Shown: positions 1 to 9,800 of the stretch, piece after piece | Numbering within the stretch: the stretch's first letter is position 1 | Layout: every line of letters starts with the position of its first letter | Assembly: GCA_030535455.1 (NCBI GenBank) | Contig: JAUNJY010000023.1 | Location: forward strand, 1 to 62,368 | Length of the DNA stretch: 62,368 nucleotides | Direction: 5' to 3' | Origin: a bacterium | GTDB taxonomy: Bacteria > Bacillota > Clostridia > Lachnospirales > Lachnospiraceae | Translations under genes and position numbers: made by a program | Notes under the pieces: model-generated | Told to the model about the DNA's origin: nothing | What the model saw: only the letters and a program-made list of their open reading frames with translations | The model's database searches: none

Positions 1-61
1 CAGGAGCATTAGCATTGTCAGAACCAGATGGAGCTTCAGGAGCATTGGCATTGTCAGAACC
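1..61 (-). repeat. 36-bp in-frame tandem repeat in lipoprotein gene
   Basis: The 36-nt unit at 1-36 recurs from 37 to the last visible base of similarity at 61, with one substitution over the overlap. It encodes the 12-residue unit SDNANAPEAPSG. The array may continue beyond the window edge, so copy number is unknown. Confidence 0.75.
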
Positions 62-355
62 TTGTGGCATGTCCGGTTTTCCGGAAGGCATTGTCTGTCC
101 GTCGCCATTTCCTCTGTTTCCTCTGTCTTTCATAGTTCCTAAGGCTACAGTAATGGTAGAACCATCGATTGCAGTAATCTGACCATAAGTCTTGCTATCG
201 CTTTCTTGGTTGGAAGCATCTGTATTAGTAGTACCTGCAGTTGTCTCCGTATTTGTATTAGAATCAGTGGTAGTAGAGCTAGAGCCGCCACAGCCTGCTA
301 AAAGCATTGCGCTCATAACCCCTATACTAACTAGTTTTAATGTTTTGTGTCTCAT
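1..355 (-). CDS. Secreted lipoprotein, 3' part outside window
   Basis: The reading frame starts at the ATG at 355 and runs off the left edge, so only about 118 residues are visible. The N-terminus MRHKTLKLVSIGVMSAMLLAGCG is a lipoprotein signal: basic start, hydrophobic stretch, lipobox LLAGC. A Ser/Thr/Asn-rich linker follows, then a short segment YGQITAIDGSTITVALG and the start of a Pro/Gly/Asn-rich region. At the window edge a 12-residue unit, SDNANAPEAPSG, begins to repeat. The YGQI..IDGSTITVALG segment is often found in secreted Clostridia proteins of unknown role. A function cannot be given. It is downstream of and codirectional with aroA, with about 97 nt between them. Confidence 0.7.
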   Translation of the reverse strand, partial: MRHKTLKLVSIGVMSAMLLAGCGGSSSTTTDSNTNTETTAGTTNTDASNQESDSKTYGQITAIDGSTITVALGTMKDRGNRGNGDGQTMPSGKPDMPQGSDNANAPEAPSGSDNANAP

Positions 356-452
356 ATGTACACACCCTTTCTCATTGTATTGTCGTAATAATTAATTACA
401 GGAACCATTATTACGGAAAACTGTGAATAGAGTGTGTTCTAACTGTGAAAAT

Positions 453-1730
453 TTATTGGATTAATCGATTTAGATCGTTGTAGAAGGTTGGGTAAGAGAT
501 ATCAACGCATTCACTGCCTTTAATTTCAGTTTCTCCCGTTGCATTGATTCCAGCCACGGCAAATGACATGGCAATTCTGTGATCTAAATGAGAGTCAATC
601 GTTGCTCCATGAAGCGCCAAACCGCCATTAATAATCATTCCGTCATCGGTAGCAGTGATATCGGCACCCATGGCTTTTAAGTTGGTTACCATGACATCGA
701 TGCGGTTGGATTCTTTTACTTTGAGTTCAGCGGCATCTTTGATTACTGTAGTACCAGAAGCAAAGCATGCAAGAACGGCAAGCAGAGGAATCTCATCAAT
801 TAACGTTGGGATTACTTCGCCTTCAATAGTTGTTCCATGTAACTCGCTAGTCTTAACCAGTAGGTCAGCTGTCTCTTCTAATCCCTGAAGACGTTTGTTG
901 AGAAGGGTAACATTTCCCCCCATTGCCTTGACTACACGAAGGATACCGTCTCTAGTCTTATTAATCCCTACATTCTTAATCAAAATTTCAGAATTAGGAG
1001 TAATTAAGCCGGCACCAATAAAGTAGGCAGCAGAAGAGATATCTCCTGGAACATTGATTTTACGACCGTATAGAGCATCGGGAGGAGTAATAGAAGCGGT
1101 TGTTGCTTCACTAACTACATTTGCTCCAAAGTAATTTAACATCAGTTCACTATGATTTCTTGAAACAAATGGTTCCGTTACGGAAGTTGTTCCGTCGGCA
1201 TATAATCCTGCAAGTAGGATGCTTGATTTTACCTGAGCAGAAGCAACTGGGGACTGATAAGCAATTGGAGAAACTTTTGTTCCTCTGATTTTAAGTGGTG
1301 CGCAATTGTTGTCATGAATACTTGTGATATCAGCACCCATCTGACGAAGTGGCGTCATAATTCGTCCCATTGGACGTTTCTGAATGGAAGCGTCTCCAGT
1401 TACGACCACGTCAAAATCAGTAGCAGCAAGGATACCAGACATAAGACGCATGGTGGTGCCGCTGTTTCCTACATCAAGAGTCGTAGAAGGCTTTTTAAGC
1501 CCATGAAGGCCATTACCATGGATAATTACGGTATCAATCTTATTTTCAATCTGTATTCCAAGCTTGCGGAAACAGTCGATGCTGGACAGACAGTCTGCGC
1601 CTTGTAAAAAGTTTGTGACAGTAGTAGTTCCGTTTGCTAAAGCACCAAGCATGATTGCTCTATGGGAGATGGATTTATCGCCAGGGACGTCAATTTCTCC
1701 AACTAAATGAGATACTTTGTTAAATTTCAT
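453..1730 (-). CDS. aroA: 3-phosphoshikimate 1-carboxyvinyltransferase (EPSP synthase), class II type
   Basis: It transfers enolpyruvate from PEP to shikimate 3-phosphate, the sixth step of the shikimate pathway, in the cytoplasm. The 425 residues match full family length. Visible motifs include GDKSISHRA near the N-terminus, GNSGTTMRLMSG (phosphate/PEP loop), RPMGRIMTPL, SAQVK, RNHSE, NKTR and the C-terminal LDHRIAMSFAVAG. The set RxHxE, GDKS, SAQxK and NxTR is the published signature of class II (glyphosate-insensitive) enzymes. The ATG at 1730 follows an AGGAGG with good spacing. It is the third gene of an aroF-tyrA-aroA unit, 52 nt after tyrA, and is presumably controlled from the aroF promoter. 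Confidence 0.96.
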   Translation of the reverse strand: MKFNKVSHLVGEIDVPGDKSISHRAIMLGALANGTTTVTNFLQGADCLSSIDCFRKLGIQIENKIDTVIIHGNGLHGLKKPSTTLDVGNSGTTMRLMSGILAATDFDVVVTGDASIQKRPMGRIMTPLRQMGADITSIHDNNCAPLKIRGTKVSPIAYQSPVASAQVKSSILLAGLYADGTTSVTEPFVSRNHSELMLNYFGANVVSEATTASITPPDALYGRKINVPGDISSAAYFIGAGLITPNSEILIKNVGINKTRDGILRVVKAMGGNVTLLNKRLQGLEETADLLVKTSELHGTTIEGEVIPTLIDEIPLLAVLACFASGTTVIKDAAELKVKESNRIDVMVTNLKAMGADITATDDGMIINGGLALHGATIDSHLDHRIAMSFAVAGINATGETEIKGSECVDISYPTFYNDLNRLIQ

Positions 1731-1782
1731 ATGCTGTTTTTCCTCCTGGTTATCAAAAATATTATTTTATTCTAACATATCT

Positions 1783-2892
1783 CTATCGCTCATAGATAGT
1801 GTAATTGTAATTTCTTAAACATTTTACAGCTTTTATGGCACCTTCTTCAGTATAAAGTTCTAACCGAAGCACACCATTTTCAAATTCTCGATTATGGATA
1901 ATGCCAATATTCTTTATGCTGATATGGTTGGTTGCCAATATTGTGGCAACGGTTGCGATGGCACCCTCTTCATCAATTAAATCCAGATAGAGCTCGTGGA
2001 CTTTTTCAATGAGTCCAACAGACTTATTTGGAATTTGGTCACGATAAGACTTGGCTTCATCAAAGAAGTTTAAAAGCTTGTCTTGATCTTGATTTTCTAC
2101 GTAAGTTTGTATTGCAGTCAGTTTTTCTATGTAGAGATGTAAAAATCGAAGAATGCTGTCCTTATTAGTAAGGCAGATATTCTGCCACATGATTGGAGAG
2201 GAGGAGGAAATCCGTGTGATATCCTTAAATCCGCCTGCTGCCAATAGCCGCATTGTCTCATTTTCGTCATCCTGATCTTTTACCATGTTTACCAGGCTGG
2301 CTGAAATAATATGAGGAACATGGCTGATTGCAGATACAATATCATCATGGTAATCTGCGTCCAATACCACAGGAATTGCTCCAGTAAGGCTTACCAAATC
2401 AATTAGCTTATTTAGGTTGGCTTCAGTAGTAGTTTTGGTTGGAGTAAGCACATAGTAGGCATTCTCAAGGAGAGTAGCCATAGAATGTTCATATCCGGTC
2501 TTTTCTGTCCCAGCCATAGGATGACCGCCAATAAAATGATTATCCAGCCCTAAGGAAGAGACTGCTTTGTGGATGTTGCCTTTGACACTTCCTACATCAG
2601 TTAAGATGCAGCTTGGTTTTAAAAATGGTTTTAATTGAGTAAGATATTTGATGTTATCAAGGACGGGAGCACAAAGAAAAATCATGTCGCACTCATGAAA
2701 TCCATCATTGAAAGAAGTGACGATGCAATCTAACACACCGTCACTCTTTGCAAGCTCAAGACTTGCGTTTATTTTCCCTGCATGATAATTATATGCAATT
2801 AATTTTGTTGCTTTATTTTTAGATTTTAGTGCTCGGGCGATGGAACCACCAATTAGTCCAAAGCCGATAAAGCCGATACAAGTGTCTTCCAT
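1783..2892 (-). CDS. tyrA: Prephenate dehydrogenase with C-terminal ACT domain
   Basis: It oxidatively decarboxylates prephenate to 4-hydroxyphenylpyruvate with NAD, the committed step to tyrosine. The Rossmann fold begins at once with GFGLIGGSIARALK. GGHPMAGTEKTG (about 120) and the histidine-bearing ISHVPH (about 190) form the prephenate site. Residues about 295-369 form an ACT domain (DEEGAIATVATILA...NIGIIHNREFENG), which in this family usually mediates feedback by tyrosine. The 369-residue length is normal for the ACT-fused form. The start at 2892 has TAGGAGG upstream, and aroF ends 11 nt before it, so the two are cotranscribed. Confidence 0.95.
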   Translation of the reverse strand: MEDTCIGFIGFGLIGGSIARALKSKNKATKLIAYNYHAGKINASLELAKSDGVLDCIVTSFNDGFHECDMIFLCAPVLDNIKYLTQLKPFLKPSCILTDVGSVKGNIHKAVSSLGLDNHFIGGHPMAGTEKTGYEHSMATLLENAYYVLTPTKTTTEANLNKLIDLVSLTGAIPVVLDADYHDDIVSAISHVPHIISASLVNMVKDQDDENETMRLLAAGGFKDITRISSSSPIMWQNICLTNKDSILRFLHLYIEKLTAIQTYVENQDQDKLLNFFDEAKSYRDQIPNKSVGLIEKVHELYLDLIDEEGAIATVATILATNHISIKNIGIIHNREFENGVLRLELYTEEGAIKAVKCLRNYNYTIYER

Positions 2893-2903
2893 AACCGTTC
2901 CTC

Positions 2904-3917
2904 CTAAAGTGTCTTTTTAAATAGTGGGGCAATTGTCTTAAGCTCACCCATAAGTTCTTCAAACTGGTCAAAAGTAAGGGATTGAGGGCCGTCAGATAAT
3001 GCAGTCTTTGGATCTGGATGGCTTTCAATCATAAGCCCATCTGCACCAACTGCCAATGATGCTTTAGAAAGTGGAGCTACATAATCTCTGACTCCGGTTG
3101 CATGGCTTGGATCTACGATGATTGGAAGATGGCTCTTTTGCTTGATGACAGGAACCGCACTTAAATCCAAGGTATTACGTGTAGCTGTCTCGAAGGTTCT
3201 AATTCCTCGTTCGCAAAGAACTACGTTAGGATTGCCTTCTGCCATTATATATTCTGCTGCATTTAACCATTCATCAATAGTAGCTGCCATACCACGTTTT
3301 AAAAGAATAGGAAGGCCAGTCTTGCCAGCTTCTTTTAAAAGGTAGAAGTTTTGCATATTACGAGTTCCTATTTGAAGCATATCTACATATTTTACAGCAG
3401 ATTCGATGGCTTCAAGGCTGGTAACTTCACAGACGATGTTAAGCCCGGTTGCATCCTTTGCTTCTTTCATTAACTGTAAGCCGCGTTCTTCAAGACCTTG
3501 GAATGCATATGGGCTTGTTCTTGGCTTATAAGCGCCGCCTCGAAGGATTTGAGCTCCGGCTTTTTTGATTGCAAATGCAGTCTGAAGGATTTGTTCTTCG
3601 CTCTCTACCGAACATGGGCCAGACATAATGGTAAATTCATCTCCGCCAATGATGGTATTCCCTACTTTGATCTTTGAGCTTTCTGGATGGAACTTACGAT
3701 TACTTAATTTGTAGCTTTCTGTTACTGGTACGATTTTATCTACTTCAGGTGCAATTTCAATATTGCCCTGTTCTAATTTTGATTTATCCCCGATTACTCC
3801 GATTACAGTTACTTCTTGACCACTGGAAATATGGGTTTGTAGACCTTTGTTTTCAACGATCTGTTTTACATTCTTTATAGAAGCTTCACTTGCTCCTGGT
3901 TTCATTACTATAATCAT
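2904..3917 (-). CDS. aroF: DAHP synthase, AroF/type I-beta with N-terminal ferredoxin-like regulatory domain
   Basis: It condenses PEP with erythrose 4-phosphate to give DAHP, the first step of aromatic biosynthesis. Residues 1-70 form the small ferredoxin-like domain found in Thermotoga-type enzymes ([10 protein letters not shown]...). The TIM barrel follows: GPCSVES (metal cysteine), [47 protein letters not shown] and SHPDP. I chose the ATG at 3917 because homologues begin MIIV and an AGGAG lies 8 nt upstream. An in-frame ATG at 3935 with its own AAAGGAG would add six residues (MTGDIN), so the two starts are hard to separate. First gene of the aroF-tyrA-aroA unit. Confidence 0.95.
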   Translation of the reverse strand: MIIVMKPGASEASIKNVKQIVENKGLQTHISSGQEVTVIGVIGDKSKLEQGNIEIAPEVDKIVPVTESYKLSNRKFHPESSKIKVGNTIIGGDEFTIMSGPCSVESEEQILQTAFAIKKAGAQILRGGAYKPRTSPYAFQGLEERGLQLMKEAKDATGLNIVCEVTSLEAIESAVKYVDMLQIGTRNMQNFYLLKEAGKTGLPILLKRGMAATIDEWLNAAEYIMAEGNPNVVLCERGIRTFETATRNTLDLSAVPVIKQKSHLPIIVDPSHATGVRDYVAPLSKASLAVGADGLMIESHPDPKTALSDGPQSLTFDQFEELMGELKTIAPLFKKTL

Positions 3918-4024
3918 ATTGATATCTCCTGTCATAATTTTTGAACTCCTTTCAAATTTTATGTAGGCAAGATTAGTATTTCCTTGAAAAGAGTATTTAT
4001 GTTCGCTATAATTTTCTTACTTTT

Positions 4025-4053
4025 ATAGTACTCTCTAATAACTAAAATGTCAA
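4025..4053 (-). promoter_or_regulatory. Probable sigma-A promoter of aroF-tyrA-aroA
   Basis: Read on the minus strand, a perfect -35 TTGACA (4053-4048) is followed by 17 nt and a -10 TACTAT (4030-4025). The predicted transcript leaves about 100 nt of leader before aroF. The -35 box directly touches the palindrome at 4054-4089. Confidence 0.75.
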
Positions 4054-4089
4054 TGCTTTAAAGCGTTAAAACTTTAACACTTTAAAGCA
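4054..4089. promoter_or_regulatory. 36-bp palindrome abutting the aroF -35 box
   Basis: Outer arms TGCTTTAAAG and CTTTAAAGCA (10 bp each) are perfectly complementary. The inner GTTAAA and TTTAAC blocks are also symmetric, giving a 36-bp near-perfect palindrome with only two unmatched position pairs. It sits immediately upstream of the aroF -35 and between the divergent aroF and EF-G-like genes. It looks like a binding site for a dimeric or tetrameric regulator. The regulator is unknown. Confidence 0.6.
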
Positions 4090-4227
4090 CGACGTATAAA
4101 CCTAACATATTCGACTTTTTTGACGCATTATTTATATTAATTTGCGTAAATTGCAATGATATTTTTACAATATGATGAAAAATGTTTGACTTTTAATTTG
4201 CCCCCCTATTAATTGTTCATAAAAAGG

Positions 4228-4256
4228 TTGTATACTTAATGGAAAATTAGTACAAT
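4228..4256 (+). promoter_or_regulatory. Probable promoter of the EF-G-like gene
   Basis: TTGTAT (4228-4233), 17 nt, then TACAAT (4251-4256). Transcription would start near 4263, which rules against the upstream in-frame ATG at 4263 as a normal start and supports 4305. Confidence 0.55.
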
Positions 4257-4304
4257 ATTTACATGGATAGTTTATCCATAGTAAATAGTATTGGAGGTAT
4301 TTAT

Positions 4305-6395
4305 ATGGAGACTTACACAACTGAAAATATTCGTAATGTAGTCGTTTTGGGGCACGGTAGCTGTGGCAAGACAACTTTAGTCGAAGCCATGGCTTTTATT
4401 ACCGGTGCAATTAAGCGACAAGGAAAAATCGAAGACGGATCTACGATCAGTGATTACGATAAGGAGGAAGTCAAACGTTTATTCTCTATCAGTACATCGA
4501 TTGTACCAATTGAATGGGAAAAAACCAAGATTAATTTTTTGGATACTCCTGGATATTTTGATTTCGTTGGTGAGACAGAAGAGGCCTTAAGTGCTGCAGA
4601 CGCCGCTGTAATCGTTATTTCAGCCAAAGCTGGTGTAGAAGTTGGAACGATGAAGGCATGGGAGTTTTGTGAAAAATATAAGTTGCCAAGACTATTTTTT
4701 GTTACAGATATGGATGATGACCAAGCCAGTTACCGAGAGGTAGTGGAAAGACTGACCGAGTTATATGGAAAGAAAGTTGCGCCTTTTCATTTGCCAATTC
4801 GTGAAAACGAGAAGTTTGTTGGCTATGTCAACGTGGTAAAGATGAAAGGCAGAAGGTTTACTGAGTTAAGTAAATATGAAGAATGTGAAATTCCGGACTA
4901 TTCCACAAAGAATTTAACGACAGTGCGAGAAGCATTATTGGAAGCAGTCGCTGAAACAAGCGAAGAATTAATGGAAAAATATTTTGCCGGTGAAGCGTTC
5001 ACATATGAGGAAATATCACAAGCACTTCGCGGCAATGTTATAGATGGATCGGTAGTTCCAGTGTTGATGGGTTCTGGAGTTACTGGTAATGGTACAATCA
5101 TGTTATTACAAGTGATTGAAAAATATTTCCCATCACCAGACAAGGTAAAGATATCAGGTACCAATGTTAAGACGAAAGAAGAGTTTGCTGCTGATTATGA
5201 TGTAAGCAAGCCTTTTACAGCAAGGGTATTTAAGACAATTGCAGATCCTTTCATTGGCAAGTTCTCATTAATCAAGATAACGTCAGGAAAGATTAAGACA
5301 GATTCGAACATTTATAATGTGAATACAGAGACAGAGGAGAAGATATCAAGGCTGTACGTTTTTCGGGGCAAGGACCAAATCGAGGTGAAAGAGCTTTGCG
5401 CAGGAGATATTGGTGCTCTAGGCAAACTTAGCAATACGGCAACTGGACACAGCCTTTCTACCAAAGGCACACCGGTCAAGTTTGCTCCAATTGAATGTTC
5501 CAAACCTTATACCTATGTTCGCTTTGAGACAAAGAACAAAGGCGATGATGATAAGGTAAGCCAGGCACTTCAGAAATTAATGGATGAAGACCACACGCTG
5601 AAGGTTGTAAATGACAATGAGAATCATCAGACCTTATTATATGGAATTGGTGAGCAGCAGCTAGATGTTGTAGTAAGCAAGCTGTTATCCAAATATAAAG
5701 TTGAGATTATTACAAGCAAGGCAAGAGTGCCATACAGAGAGACAATCCGTAAGAAAGTGCAAGTTCGTGGAAAACATAAAAAACAATCTGGCGGACACGG
5801 ACAATATGGCGATGTCTTAATGGAATTTGAACCTCTCAATGATGTAGAAAAGTCCTATGAGTTTGAAGAAAAGATCTTTGGTGGCTCGGTTCCTAAAAAC
5901 TACTTCCCAGCAGTTGAGAAGGGGTTACAGGAAAGTGTTTTAAAGGGTCCTTTGGCTGGGTATCCGGTTGTAGGCATCAAGGCAACCTTGGTGGATGGCT
6001 CATACCATCCGGTAGATTCAAGTGAGCAGGCATTTAAGATGGCTACCATTCTGGCATTTAAGCAGGCATTCAGCCAGGCAAACCCAGTTCTTCTTGAGCC
6101 AATTGTTACACTGAAGGTAGTAGTACCAGATAAGTTTACCGGCGATATCATGGGTGATCTTAACAAACGTCGTGGAAGGGTTTTAGGTATGAACCCTATG
6201 GAAGGCGGCAAGCAGGAAATCGTTGCAGATATTCCTTTGGCTGGGATCCATGGATATTCTACCGACTTAAGGTCCATGACCGGTGGCATTGGCGACTTTA
6301 GCTATGAATTCTCCAGATATGAACAAGCACCACATGATATTCAGGAGAAGGTAATTGCAGAAAATGCTAAGGAAGAAGAGAAGGTAGCAAAATAA
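4305..6395 (+). CDS. EF-G-like translational GTPase (EF-G2 / FusA2 type)
   Basis: This 696-residue protein has the five-domain plan of EF-G: a GTPase domain (GHGSCGKTTL P-loop, DTPGYFDF G3), an EF-Tu-like domain II, and C-terminal domains IV-V ending in GGIGDFSYEFSRYEQAP. Switch I lacks the classical GIT motif (FSISTSIVPIEW instead), and the G4 motif is TDMD rather than NKxD. These traits place it with the paralogous EF-G2/FusA2 group, not the housekeeping translocase. Whether it acts in translocation, recycling or something else is not settled for the family. The ATG at 4305 has GGAGG 9 nt upstream. It stands alone between two terminators or promoters. Confidence 0.9.
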   Translation: METYTTENIRNVVVLGHGSCGKTTLVEAMAFITGAIKRQGKIEDGSTISDYDKEEVKRLFSISTSIVPIEWEKTKINFLDTPGYFDFVGETEEALSAADAAVIVISAKAGVEVGTMKAWEFCEKYKLPRLFFVTDMDDDQASYREVVERLTELYGKKVAPFHLPIRENEKFVGYVNVVKMKGRRFTELSKYEECEIPDYSTKNLTTVREALLEAVAETSEELMEKYFAGEAFTYEEISQALRGNVIDGSVVPVLMGSGVTGNGTIMLLQVIEKYFPSPDKVKISGTNVKTKEEFAADYDVSKPFTARVFKTIADPFIGKFSLIKITSGKIKTDSNIYNVNTETEEKISRLYVFRGKDQIEVKELCAGDIGALGKLSNTATGHSLSTKGTPVKFAPIECSKPYTYVRFETKNKGDDDKVSQALQKLMDEDHTLKVVNDNENHQTLLYGIGEQQLDVVVSKLLSKYKVEIITSKARVPYRETIRKKVQVRGKHKKQSGGHGQYGDVLMEFEPLNDVEKSYEFEEKIFGGSVPKNYFPAVEKGLQESVLKGPLAGYPVVGIKATLVDGSYHPVDSSEQAFKMATILAFKQAFSQANPVLLEPIVTLKVVVPDKFTGDIMGDLNKRRGRVLGMNPMEGGKQEIVADIPLAGIHGYSTDLRSMTGGIGDFSYEFSRYEQAPHDIQEKVIAENAKEEEKVAK

Positions 6396-6480
6396 GAGCA
6401 AATAAATGAAAATCAGATATGCAAACTTTCCTCTAATCAGTACGTTGAAGAAAGTGCAAGATTTCATTTGTCTACAGTCT

Positions 6481-6514
6481 GACAGCATGTTTTAAAAACA
6501 TGCTGTCTTTTTTT
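6481..6514 (+). terminator. Rho-independent terminator after EF-G-like gene
   Basis: A GACAGCATGTTTT / AAAACATGCTGTC stem is followed by seven T residues. Confidence 0.85.
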
Positions 6515-6516
6515 GA

Positions 6517-6553
6517 TACATAGGAAACTTCTCTTCGAGAAGCCTCCTATGTA
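6517..6553. repeat. Inverted repeat, hairpin
   Basis: TACATAGG ... CCTATGTA arms enclose an inner CTTCTC/GAGAAG stem. It lies directly after the terminator and before the dispersed repeat. No T-tract follows. Confidence 0.55.
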
Positions 6554-6563
6554 CTAAAAAGGC

Positions 6564-6665
6564 TTTCTAAAAACCAGAAAGCCAAGATGCGCACTTACGC
6601 GGAAGGAGTTTATCACTTCGTGATCGCGTTCGGCGCGGAGTGTTTTGCAAGCAAAACACTTTTTT
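6564..6665 (+). repeat. Dispersed structured repeat, copy A (with terminator)
   Basis: The 92 bp at 6564-6655 recur at 14553-14644 with only two differences. Three hairpins can be drawn: GGCTTTCT/AGAAAGCC (from 6561), ATCAC/GTGAT, and AGTGTTTTGC/GCAAAACACT. In this copy the last is followed by six T residues, making an intact terminator (6639-6665). It is noncoding in any convincing sense. Confidence 0.8.
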
Positions 6666-6725
6666 CTCATTATATAGAAATAATTATATTAGTTTACTGA
6701 ATTTACAAAATTAACCAATAAGCTA

Positions 6726-6754
6726 TTGAAGGTAGAAAAATACATAGATATAAT
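6726..6754 (+). promoter_or_regulatory. Probable sigma-A promoter of the GH5 gene
   Basis: TTGAAG (6726-6731), a 17-nt spacer and a perfect TATAAT (6749-6754). About 60 nt of leader precede the chosen start. Confidence 0.75.
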
Positions 6755-6823
6755 TAGAGAATAAGGGTGTTATACAGTAAATGTGGGGCATTACAGCAAC
6801 AGAAAGAAGGAGGAGAAAGGTAT

Positions 6824-9800
6824 ATGAGAATGCGAATTAAAAGAATTCTCGCAGCATTATTAACACTGATACTAATGATTACTTCAGTCGAACTTTCACC
6901 AACAAGGGTGACGTTTGCAGCAGAACAAACAGAAGCAGTGGCAGAAGAACAAGTTTCGACAGCAAATCCTAAAATACTTAGGACGATTACAGAGACAGAT
7001 TTAATGGGAATTAAGGATTGGAACAAGGCAACAAAAGCGACAGTTTACGTTAAGGTTACAAAAGGGGATAGTAATTCTTTAATCAATGCGCAGTTGTCTT
7101 TGGGCCCTGATGCAATCGGCAAGGTATCAAGTAAATACCTGGTTGGACGAGACAATACGGTAGGAAAGAGCGGTAATGCAATTCAGGATCAGTTAGTTGG
7201 CGATGCAGGGACGGGCATCTATGCATTTCCGGAGTTAAGCCTTACCAAAACGTGCAAGGATACATCACAAAAGTTTGAAGAGTCTTATGCAAACTATATC
7301 ACTATTAAAATTCAGGCCATGTCTGAGAACACAGACTGTGAACTGGTGGGAATTAAGTTTAATAATGGTGTGACTTATCCAGCAGACTTAGTCATACCAA
7401 AATGTGAGGCTACATCCTATGATGTGCAGAAGACCAGTGCACGTGAATTGTTAAGCAGAACGTTAGAGTATTGTAAGACAATGGATGAGTCAAAGTATAA
7501 GCCAGAATCTTATAATGAATTTACAAAAGAATTAGAAGCTGCAAAAACAGTTTATGAAGATGCAGCATCATCAAATGAAACAGTCGAAAAGGCCTTGGCA
7601 TCATTAGAGAAGAAGAAAGCGGCACTACTTTTTACAGATAACACGGAAGCTTCTACACCATCAGTATTTCGAGAGCTGACAGGAGATGAGACCGTATATG
7701 AGATGGGAGCAGGTATTAACTTAGGCAATACCATGGATGGCCATTCCGGATTTACACCAGCAGAAACTTGTTGGCAAAGTGTTGTGACTACCAAACAATA
7801 TATAAAGGCCCTTCATGATGCCGGATATAATACCGTCAGAATACCTGTGACATGGGGAACTATGATTGATGATAAAAATGATTTTGCAATTAACGAGGCA
7901 TGGATGAACCGAGTACAAGATATTGTAGATTATTGTATGTCTCTTGATATGTATGCAATTATCAATGTCCATCATGATGGTGCAGAACAAACCGGATGGC
8001 TTAGAGTTGCATCTGAAGAGATCGACAGCGTATATAATAAGTTTGAATGTGTCTGGAGAAATATTGCTAATAAATTCAAAGATTATGACGAGCATTTGAT
8101 TTTCGAGTCAATGAATGAGATTACGTGTATGGAAGGCAATGATAAGAATAGTGCAGCAGCAATCACAAAGGATACTCCAGTAATCATGAACTTAAATCAG
8201 ATTTTTGTAAATGTAGTTCGTTCTACAGGATCCAACAATGCGAAGAGATGGATTGCCGCTGTAGGACATTATGCTAACACAGGAACCAATACAGAGTTTT
8301 CCCTTCCAGAAGACAGCTATAATACAACGCCAAGAATAATGTTTGGTGCACATATTTACAAATCCTCAACCAATACTTCTTGGACTTACAGCCAAGTATA
8401 CGAAGTAGTGGATGGATTAAAGAAAATGGCAAAGAAGTTTAATGTACCAATGTATCTTGGAGAGTACGGAAATAGAACTTATGAAGTTTCAGGTTCGGCT
8501 ACAGGATACAATGATGTAGAACGTGCTTATTTCTGTGAAATTGTTCAGAAGGCATGTCAGGTTGCCAAAGTAGTCCCTATTGTATGGGATCAAGGGAATG
8601 AATTAACCAATGAGGGAAAAGTAAAGACAGGTTTATTTACCTATTGGGACCGTATAGACTGTAAGCCAGTATTTAAAACAATTACAGATGCCATGATCCG
8701 TGGAACGATGCTGCCAGCATCAGAAAAAAATACAAAGTATGATTTTACGGATATCTCCAGTGGAGTAACAGTAAAAGAGATTACCGACATTGATCTGAAA
8801 AGCACATCCATTCAGATGACTGTTGGACAAAATCAGACACTTACGGCAGTTCCATCTCCAGAAGATACCAACGACGTTGTATTATGGAGCTCTAATAATG
8901 AGGGCGTAGCAACGGTATATCGTGGTATTGTTCAGGCAAGAGGAATTGGGACAACCACCATTTGTGTGTTTTCTCAAAGCGGAAGTGTAGAAAAAACAAT
9001 TAAAGTAATAGTTAAGGCAGATACAAGTAAAGAAAAATCAGAAGTGGTAACGGATCAAGAAGAATATTCCGTAGTATATGGAGGAAATACTCAGATTAAA
9101 GCAACAAGCAAAGCAGCATTAAGCTATAGTTCCTCCAATGAGAATATAGTTTCTGTAAATGCATTTGGAAAATTAGTGGGAAAGAAAGTAGGAACGGCTT
9201 ATGTGACCATTCAATCTGCAGCAGGAACCACGAAAATGGTTAAAGTCACAGTTACTTCTGCAATCAAGTCAACAATCGATGTTGCACTTAATGTCCTTTA
9301 TAATGACAGCAAGTTAAAATATTATGGAACAGAAATTGGAGATAAGATTACGGTTAATGGAGACGATCAGTATACAGTAGACTTTGATCTGTCTAAAGAC
9401 TTAAGTGAAGAAGGGAAAAAAGCTGGTGTGACTTCTATTGCAAACCTGACAGCCATCTATATCAAGGACTATGATGTTGCAGTTGGCAATGTAACAACAA
9501 CACCAGTTTCAAAGGCATCAATTCGATATGACAAAGTGGTAGTCAACGGAAAAGAACTTACCATTACCAATTCAGACTTTATGAATACATTATCTAGTTC
9601 GGGGGTATTTGACTCAGGAAAGCCAATAAATGCATGGGATGGAAATGTTGTTGCAGAGGCATCTTCCAATGATCACGTAGCAAACTTTGTCGGGATAGAC
9701 AAGCCAACGACTATTTCTGTAACATTTACGTTACAAGGCATGGAATTTGTAAAAGATGCTCCAGATAAGACAAATGAAGCAACAGAAATGAAGGCAGTGG

